Shown: positions 59,697-64,000 of the stretch, piece by piece
How positions within the stretch are numbered: the first letter of the stretch is position 1
How the letters are laid out: the number at the start of each line of letters is the position of its first letter
Assembly: GCA_964406605.1 (NCBI GenBank)
Contig: CAYOSF010000012.1
Span: 62,001 to 126,000, forward strand
DNA: 64,000 nt
Direction of reading: 5' to 3'
Origin: CAYOSF01 sp964406605
GTDB taxonomy: Bacteria > Chloroflexota > Dehalococcoidia > DSTF01 > RBG-16-68-14
Made by a program: the position numbers and the translations under genes
The notes under the pieces: model-generated
Database searches by the model: none
Told to the model about the DNA's origin: nothing
What the model saw: the letters and a program-made list of their open reading frames with translations, nothing else

Positions 59697-60182
59697 ATGA
59701 AATGGTGTGACATCGGATCGGAAACCTGTTCAGTTGCCCGAGCGCTTTCCGTGGTCGGGGACCGCTGGACGCTCCTGGTGCTGCGTGAGGCGTTCCTTCG
59801 AACGCGCCGGTTTGAGGACTTCCAGGACCGCCTGGGTGTTGCCCGGAACATCCTCACGGACCGCCTGCAGAAGCTCGTCGACCATGGCGTGCTCGAGCGG
59901 CGCAAGTACCAGGAGAAGCCGGCGCGCTTCGAGTATCGCCTGACCGAGAAGGGCCTGGATCTCTACTGCGTGATCATGTCTCTGGTGGCCTGGGGAGACC
60001 GCTGGATGGACGAAGGCGAGGGACGACCATTGGAGCACATCCATCAGGAGTGCGGCCACGTGATGGCCCCGGTTCAGGTGTGCTCCGAATGCGGCGAACC
60101 CATCCACGCGAAGAACGTGCGCGTGCGTCTCGGTCCGGCTCTCCGCGGGAAGGCGCGGCGCTCTGAAGACCGGCCTCCCTAA
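59697..60182 (+). CDS. HxlR-family transcriptional regulator
   Basis: 161 residues. Winged helix: CSVARALSVVGDRWTLLVLREAFL, then RFEDFQDRLGVARNILTDRLQKLVDHGVLERRKY and RFEYRLTEKGLDL. A C-terminal zinc-like segment (HQECGHVM, CSECGEPI) may bind metal. HxlR proteins often sense aldehydes, quinones or other reactive compounds by cysteines. TACATT ends 6 bp before the ATG, with no ribosome site, so the mRNA may be leaderless. The longer upstream frame is noncoding. Confidence 0.93.
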   Translation: MKWCDIGSETCSVARALSVVGDRWTLLVLREAFLRTRRFEDFQDRLGVARNILTDRLQKLVDHGVLERRKYQEKPARFEYRLTEKGLDLYCVIMSLVAWGDRWMDEGEGRPLEHIHQECGHVMAPVQVCSECGEPIHAKNVRVRLGPALRGKARRSEDRPP

Positions 60183-60313
60183 GGACAGCCCTGCGGGAAC
60201 CCCGCCCTGAGACACGTCGCAGCCGGTCGGGCGCATCCCCGCATCGCCACGCCCGCTTCACCCTCCACCCGTCTCTGCCGCCCTCGTGATGAGCCCATAA
60301 GCACCGCAGGTGA

Positions 60314-60319
60314 TACATT
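60314..60319 (+). promoter_or_regulatory. -10-like element before the acyl-CoA ligase gene
   Basis: TACATT preceded by TGA ends 10 bp before the ATG at 60330. The start of transcription would be within a few bases of the start codon. It has the same hexamer as the HxlR gene. Confidence 0.35.
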
Positions 60320-60329
60320 ACGGATCGTT

Positions 60330-61778
60330 ATGTCCAAATCCCGACCCAAGTCCTCCCACCCACTCGACTTCCTCTTCCACCCGCGTTCCGTCGCCGTCGT
60401 CGGCGTCTCAGCGAAACAGCGTGACTGGGGCGGCGGAGAGCTGTTCGTCCGGGCGCTCCGTCTCATGAAGTTCCCCCGGCCCATCTACCCGGTCAATCCG
60501 CGAGCGGAGAAGGTGATGGGGATGCGCTGCTATCCGTCCGTGCGCGAGATCCCCGGCCCGGTCGACTTCGTGATCTCCAGCATCCCCGCGCCCGCTGTAC
60601 CCCGGCTCATGGACGATGCAGCGGCCAAGGGCGTCCGGGCCATCCACTTCTTCACCGCGGGATTCCGGGAGACGGGCGAGAAGAAGCTCGCAGCGCTCGA
60701 GGGCCAGGTACTGGAGCGCGCCCGCGCCGCGGGCATCCGGCTCGTCGGGCCGAACTGCATGGGACTCTATTGCCCAGCGGGCGGCCTCTCCTTCAACCGC
60801 GAGTTCCCCACCGAGCCGGGGAACGTCGCCTTCGTGTCTCAGAGCGGCCTCAACGCCGAGGAGCTCGTGCTCTACGCCGCCCTCCGAGGCGTTCGCTTCA
60901 GCAAGGTCATCAGCTACGGCAACGCCACCGACCTCGATGAGAGCGACTTCCTGAACTACCTGGCCGACGACCCGGAGACCGAGATCATCACCTGCTACAT
61001 CGAAGGGGTGAAGGACGGGAGGCGCTTCCTCGAGGCGCTCGAGGCGGCCTCCGCAGTCAAGCCGACCGTCGTGCTCAAGGGAGGGCTCACCGGCGCCGGT
61101 AGCCGCGCCGCCGAGTCCCACACCGGCAGCCTCGCCGGTTCCGCCGAGGTCTGGGAGGCGGCCTGCCGCCAGGCGGGCGTGGTGACCGTCGACACCCTCC
61201 AGGAGCTGGAGGACGTACTCGTGACCTTTCGCTTCCTCCCGAAGCCCGCAGGTCGAGGCGTGGCCATCGTCGGCGTGGGCGGAGGCAGCAGTGTCCTCTC
61301 AGCCGACCTGGCGGAGCACGTTGGCCTGAAGGTGCCCGCTCTCTCGCGACGGGTCCAGGCCAAACTACGCGAGTTCACTCCGCTCGCGGGAACCAGCGTG
61401 CGCAATCCCCTGGACACGGTGGGCATGGGTCCCGGCGGACAGCTCCTGAAGGCCGTACGCCTGGTCGCCAGTTCGCCCAACATCCACACCTTCGTCATGC
61501 AGTCGCGCATCGACTGGAACCCGAACGCGAACCAGGACGTCGCGCAGTTCATTCAACAAAGCGTGGATGTCCTGAAGGAGTCGCATGAGGCCGCCGGCAA
61601 GCCGATCGCCGCCGTTGTCTGGCCTCCGCTCTCGACCGGCACGATGAAGAGGATCGTGGACTTCCAGCGCGCTGCCGCCGACGCTGGCCTCCCGGTCTAT
61701 TGGGGAGTGGAGCGCGCCCTCCGCTCGATCTCCAAGTTCATCGATTGGCACGAACGGCGCGACCGAAGCGGTCGATAA
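60330..61778 (+). CDS. ADP-forming acyl-CoA ligase, alpha subunit
   Basis: 482 residues. The CoA-binding Rossmann domain (residues 10-140: LFHPRSVAVVGVSAK, YPVNP, GPNCMG) is followed by two flavodoxin-like succinyl-CoA ligase domains, with the phosphohistidine loop AAESHTGSLAGS. The ATP-grasp beta part is absent and no gene for it is next to this one, so a partner lies elsewhere. The enzyme would interconvert an acyl-CoA and acid with ATP formation. It is followed by a gap and then the small dockerin gene on the other strand. It may use acyl-CoAs produced by the DUF35/thiolase-like enzymes. Confidence 0.88.
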   Translation: MSKSRPKSSHPLDFLFHPRSVAVVGVSAKQRDWGGGELFVRALRLMKFPRPIYPVNPRAEKVMGMRCYPSVREIPGPVDFVISSIPAPAVPRLMDDAAAKGVRAIHFFTAGFRETGEKKLAALEGQVLERARAAGIRLVGPNCMGLYCPAGGLSFNREFPTEPGNVAFVSQSGLNAEELVLYAALRGVRFSKVISYGNATDLDESDFLNYLADDPETEIITCYIEGVKDGRRFLEALEAASAVKPTVVLKGGLTGAGSRAAESHTGSLAGSAEVWEAACRQAGVVTVDTLQELEDVLVTFRFLPKPAGRGVAIVGVGGGSSVLSADLAEHVGLKVPALSRRVQAKLREFTPLAGTSVRNPLDTVGMGPGGQLLKAVRLVASSPNIHTFVMQSRIDWNPNANQDVAQFIQQSVDVLKESHEAAGKPIAAVVWPPLSTGTMKRIVDFQRAAADAGLPVYWGVERALRSISKFIDWHERRDRSGR

Positions 61779-61853
61779 GCACCGAGACCGAGAGCCGCGG
61801 CCTGGTGAGCGACGCGCATGAGTCCGCTGCCACGGGCGCACGCGCCCCAACGG

Positions 61854-62177
61854 CTACCCCGTCCCGGCCGGCGGTCCGAAGTCGAATGGAGGCGGCACCA
61901 GGCTGTCTATCAACCCAGCCTCGTATTGCAGAATCAAGGCAGCGTCAATGGCGTTCTTGGCGCCGTCGGCGTTCACGTCCCCCAGGTGGAAGCAACCCAT
62001 CAGGACGACGAGCCCGGCGTCATACTGGAGAACTAGGGCAGCGTCGACGCTGTCAGCGGTAGTGCTGCAGTTGACGTCCCCCCACGGGTAGCCCGAGGCG
62101 GTGGCAGTGCCATCGTGCGTGAGAGTCCCCACAAGGAGGAGGCAGACGGTCACCACAAGGACAGAGACTTGCTTCAT
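61854..62177 (-). CDS. Small secreted dockerin-only protein
   Basis: 107 residues. Signal peptide (1-28, VSVLVVTVCLLLVGTL) then two classical type-I dockerin repeats: GDVNCSTTADSVDAALVLQY (33-56) and GDVNADGAKNAIDAALILQY (66-89), each a Ca loop plus helix. Cys37 and Cys62 could pair. A short Pro-rich tail ends it. GGGGAGGAGG precedes ATG. There is no catalytic domain, so it may cap or block a cohesin, or be the remnant of a larger enzyme. The repeats differ from the dockerin-like modules at 43943-48351. Confidence 0.85.
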   Translation of the reverse strand: MKQVSVLVVTVCLLLVGTLTHDGTATASGYPWGDVNCSTTADSVDAALVLQYDAGLVVLMGCFHLGDVNADGAKNAIDAALILQYEAGLIDSLVPPPFDFGPPAGTG

Positions 62178-62415
62178 GGCCTCCTCCCCTCTCGGGGACG
62201 CAGCGTGTTCCAACGCCCCGATCCTACCACTGCTCTGCATCCCCTACCAGCCCGCAGCGAGTATCGTCGACTTCCAGCGCGCCGCGACGCACCCCGAGAG
62301 CAGGAGCGGGGGCCGTCGTCGCGGAGAACGAAGCGCCCGTGTCTTTGTGCCGTTGCTCAGGGGCCGAGTGGGTCCGTACCGCCAGCTTCCGCGCCCTACC
62401 GATTACCTTGTGGGT
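62178..62415. other. Spacer between the dockerin gene and tRNA-Phe
   Basis: 238 bp. No gene seen; a minus-strand TAGGAT near 62223 could be a weak -10 for the dockerin gene. A 23-base stretch near 62265 nearly repeats the DNA encoding IVDFQRAA at 61655 in the ligase gene, likely coincidence or a tiny duplication. Confidence 0.35.
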
Positions 62416-62491
62416 TGGTGCCGAGGGGCAGACTCGAACTGCCGACACCTACATTTTCAGTGTAGTGCTCTACCAACTGAGCTACCTCGGC
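62416..62491 (-). tRNA. tRNA-Phe (GAA)
   Basis: Cloverleaf on the minus strand: acceptor GCCGAGG paired with CCTCGGC, D arm GCTC/GAGC, anticodon stem CTACA/TGTAG with loop CTGAAAA (anticodon GAA), T arm GGCAG/CTGCC with TTCGAGT loop, and discriminator A. The CCA is encoded (62418-62416). Confidence 0.97.
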
Positions 62492-62611
62492 ACCTGTCGC
62501 ATTCTATCCGCGGGGCCGGAGATCGGCAAGCGCGCCGCCGCCCATGCCCTCCCCAAGCGCGGTGATGTACACTGCTGGCGAAGACCCCGGAGGACGGCAG
62601 GCGAACGCACC

Positions 62612-64000
62612 ATGAGCGAGCAGACACCGCCCAACGACTGGCAGCCGGAGATCGATGACATCCGGCGGAGGCGCGAACTCGCCGCGCGCATGGGCGGAGA
62701 AGAGAACGTGGCCCGGCACCATGCCGCCGGCAAGCTCACTGTCCGGGAACGGGTGAACCGCCTGCTGGATGACGGCTCCTTCCGTGAGCTGGGCTCCCTC
62801 TCCGGAGTCGCCGAGTACGAGGAGGGGGAGCTGACTTCCTTCCGGCCCTCCAATTTCGTGATGGGCCTGGGCAAGATCGACGGCCGCCAGGTGGTGGTGG
62901 GTGGAGAGGATTTCACAGTCCGCGGCGGTTCCGCGGACGGCGGAGGCGGCGGCAAGTGGCTCTTCGGCGAACGGATGGCCGAGGAGTGGCGGCTGCCCCT
63001 GCTGCGCCTCATCGACGGCACCGGCGGCAGCGTCCGCACCGTCGCGATGATGGGCCGCACCTACATCCCGGACAACCCCGGCTTCACGACCATGGTGCGG
63101 CTCATGGGGCAGGTGCCCGTCGTCTCCGCCGTGATGGGCTCGGTCGCCGGGCTGCCCGCGGCGAAAGCCGTCGCCGCCCACTGGACGATCATGTTGAAAG
63201 ACACGAGCCAGCTCTTCGTTGCCGGGCCGCCGCTGGTGCGGCGCGCCCTCGGCCAGGAGGTACCCAAGGAGGTCCTGGGCAGCCACGAGGTGCACGCCCA
63301 TGTGAGCGGCGTGGCCGACAACGTGGCTGAGGACGAGGACGACTGCTTCCGCCAGCTCAAACGGTTCCTATCCTACCTGCCCAGCAATGTTTGGCAGGCA
63401 CCGCCCCGAACGACGCCCGAGGACGACCCGGCCCGACGGGAAGACGCGCTCCTCTCCATCATCCCGCGGAACCGGCGGCGTCCCCACGATGTCCGCAGGC
63501 TGCTCGGCCTGGTCGTCGATCATGAATCCCTGTTCGAGATCTCGCCGTACTTCGGACGTTCTCAGGTGACGGCGCTGGCCCGTTTCAACGGCTACCCGGT
63601 CGGCGTCCTGGCCAACGACCCGTTCCACGTGGGCGGCGCCATGGACGCGGACGCATCCGAGAAGCTGATGCGCTTTGTGGACCTCTGCGACACGTTCCAT
63701 CTGCCGGTGGTCAACTTCGTGGACCAGCCGGGCTTCATGGTGGGGACCGCGGCCGAGGAGCAGGGCACGATTCGCAAGGGTGTACGGGCTCTCTTCGCCA
63801 TCGAGGAGTCCACCGTCCCCTGGGTCGCGGTCATCGTCGGCCGGTGCTACGGGGTGGCCGGCGGCGGGCACGGGCGGCTCGGCGGGCTGAACCTCCGATA
63901 CGCCTGGCCTTCTGCCGAGTGGGGCTCCCTGCCCGTGGAGGGAGGCGTCGAAGCCGCCTACCGGCGCGAGATCGAGGCCGCTCCTGATCCCGATGCGAGG
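62612..64000 (+). CDS. Acyl-CoA carboxylase carboxyltransferase (beta) subunit, partial
   Basis: 463 codons present; the 3' end is cut by the window. Propionyl/methylcrotonyl-type carboxyltransferase: N-terminal ARHHAAGKLTVRERVNRLLDDGSF, then VGGEDFTVRGGSADGGGGGKW, RLIDGTGGSVRT, and the second crotonase-like half with the acyl-binding NDPFHVGGAMDADASEKLMRFVDLCDTF and FVDQPGFMVGTAAE and the later GRCYGVAGGG. It moves a carboxyl group from biotin to an acyl-CoA. ATG at 62612. The biotin carboxylase part is not in the window. Confidence 0.93.
   Translation, partial: MSEQTPPNDWQPEIDDIRRRRELAARMGGEENVARHHAAGKLTVRERVNRLLDDGSFRELGSLSGVAEYEEGELTSFRPSNFVMGLGKIDGRQVVVGGEDFTVRGGSADGGGGGKWLFGERMAEEWRLPLLRLIDGTGGSVRTVAMMGRTYIPDNPGFTTMVRLMGQVPVVSAVMGSVAGLPAAKAVAAHWTIMLKDTSQLFVAGPPLVRRALGQEVPKEVLGSHEVHAHVSGVADNVAEDEDDCFRQLKRFLSYLPSNVWQAPPRTTPEDDPARREDALLSIIPRNRRRPHDVRRLLGLVVDHESLFEISPYFGRSQVTALARFNGYPVGVLANDPFHVGGAMDADASEKLMRFVDLCDTFHLPVVNFVDQPGFMVGTAAEEQGTIRKGVRALFAIEESTVPWVAVIVGRCYGVAGGGHGRLGGLNLRYAWPSAEWGSLPVEGGVEAAYRREIEAAPDPDAR

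Noticed and set aside
62255..62290. 23-base near-copy of the DNA encoding IVDFQRAA in the ligase gene (about 61655)
   Set aside because: Two mismatches and no extension beyond about 25 bases; too short to call a duplication or attachment site.
62416..62491. tRNA-Phe as an integration site
   Set aside because: The tRNA is complete, and no integrase or second copy of its 3' end lies in the window.

Overview
The window is a GC-rich bacterial chromosome segment dominated by core housekeeping operons. It most likely comes from a member of the Chloroflexota, perhaps Dehalococcoidia-like. This is an inference from gene content: a 100-residue secreted C-terminal module with a GGRRDxxNPWD signature, T/P-rich linkers, a double-zinc-ribbon membrane protein, a DUF951 gene next to pyrF, and GTG/TTG starts. 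No 16S gene is present and no database search was possible.

Layout. 1-1759 (minus): start of a complex I operon (nuoA, nuoB, nuoC and the beginning of a further gene). 2080-10930 (minus): a prs-secA-hypothetical-valS-amidase operon, then cinA. 12549-16489 (plus): a K+-independent-type H+-pyrophosphatase and a tandem HD-GYP protein, which converges on a c-di-AMP receptor gene. 16841-24126 (minus): the complete F-type ATP synthase operon (atpZ/I-like, B, E, F, H, A, G, D, C) with a recognisable promoter. 24184-28652 (minus): a bifunctional-nuclease-family protein, two MFS exporters, a DUF951 protein and pyrF. 28868-31989: a ferredoxin with a promoter and overlapping palindrome, RNase HI, a serine-recombinase-like protein lacking its catalytic serine, and a zinc-ribbon coiled-coil protein. 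32085-41259 (plus): DUF177-rpmF-fabD, nusB-acpP, tatA/B-tatC, UDG-RNase J, ftsK.

41533-49299 (plus) is accessory. It holds an APH-fold kinase, then three adjacent exported proteins (metallophosphoesterase, a two-module scaffold-like protein, a subtilase). All three end in the same dockerin-like module of about 100 residues. A lipoprotein glutaminyl cyclase follows. A small secreted protein made almost only of a type-I-like dockerin pair lies at 61854-62177. I read these together as a candidate cohesin/dockerin-style surface assembly. This is the most interesting feature of the window.

49277-52177 (minus) is a second pair of MFS exporters. 52289-64000 looks like a catabolic region: a zinc-ribbon membrane protein, a DRTGG protein, a DUF35/thiolase-like pair in which the thiolase cysteine is Ser, tyrosine phenol-lyase, a molybdopterin oxidoreductase divergent from an HxlR regulator with two matching palindromes between them, an ADP-forming acyl-CoA ligase alpha subunit, tRNA-Phe(GAA), and an acyl-CoA carboxylase carboxyltransferase cut by the window end.

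Regulation. Several promoters can be read directly (nuoA, prs, hppA, atp, ferredoxin, zinc-ribbon, 35916, ftsK, 52289). Another set of genes has a -10-like hexamer only 6-10 bp before ATG and no ribosome site, which suggests leaderless transcripts.
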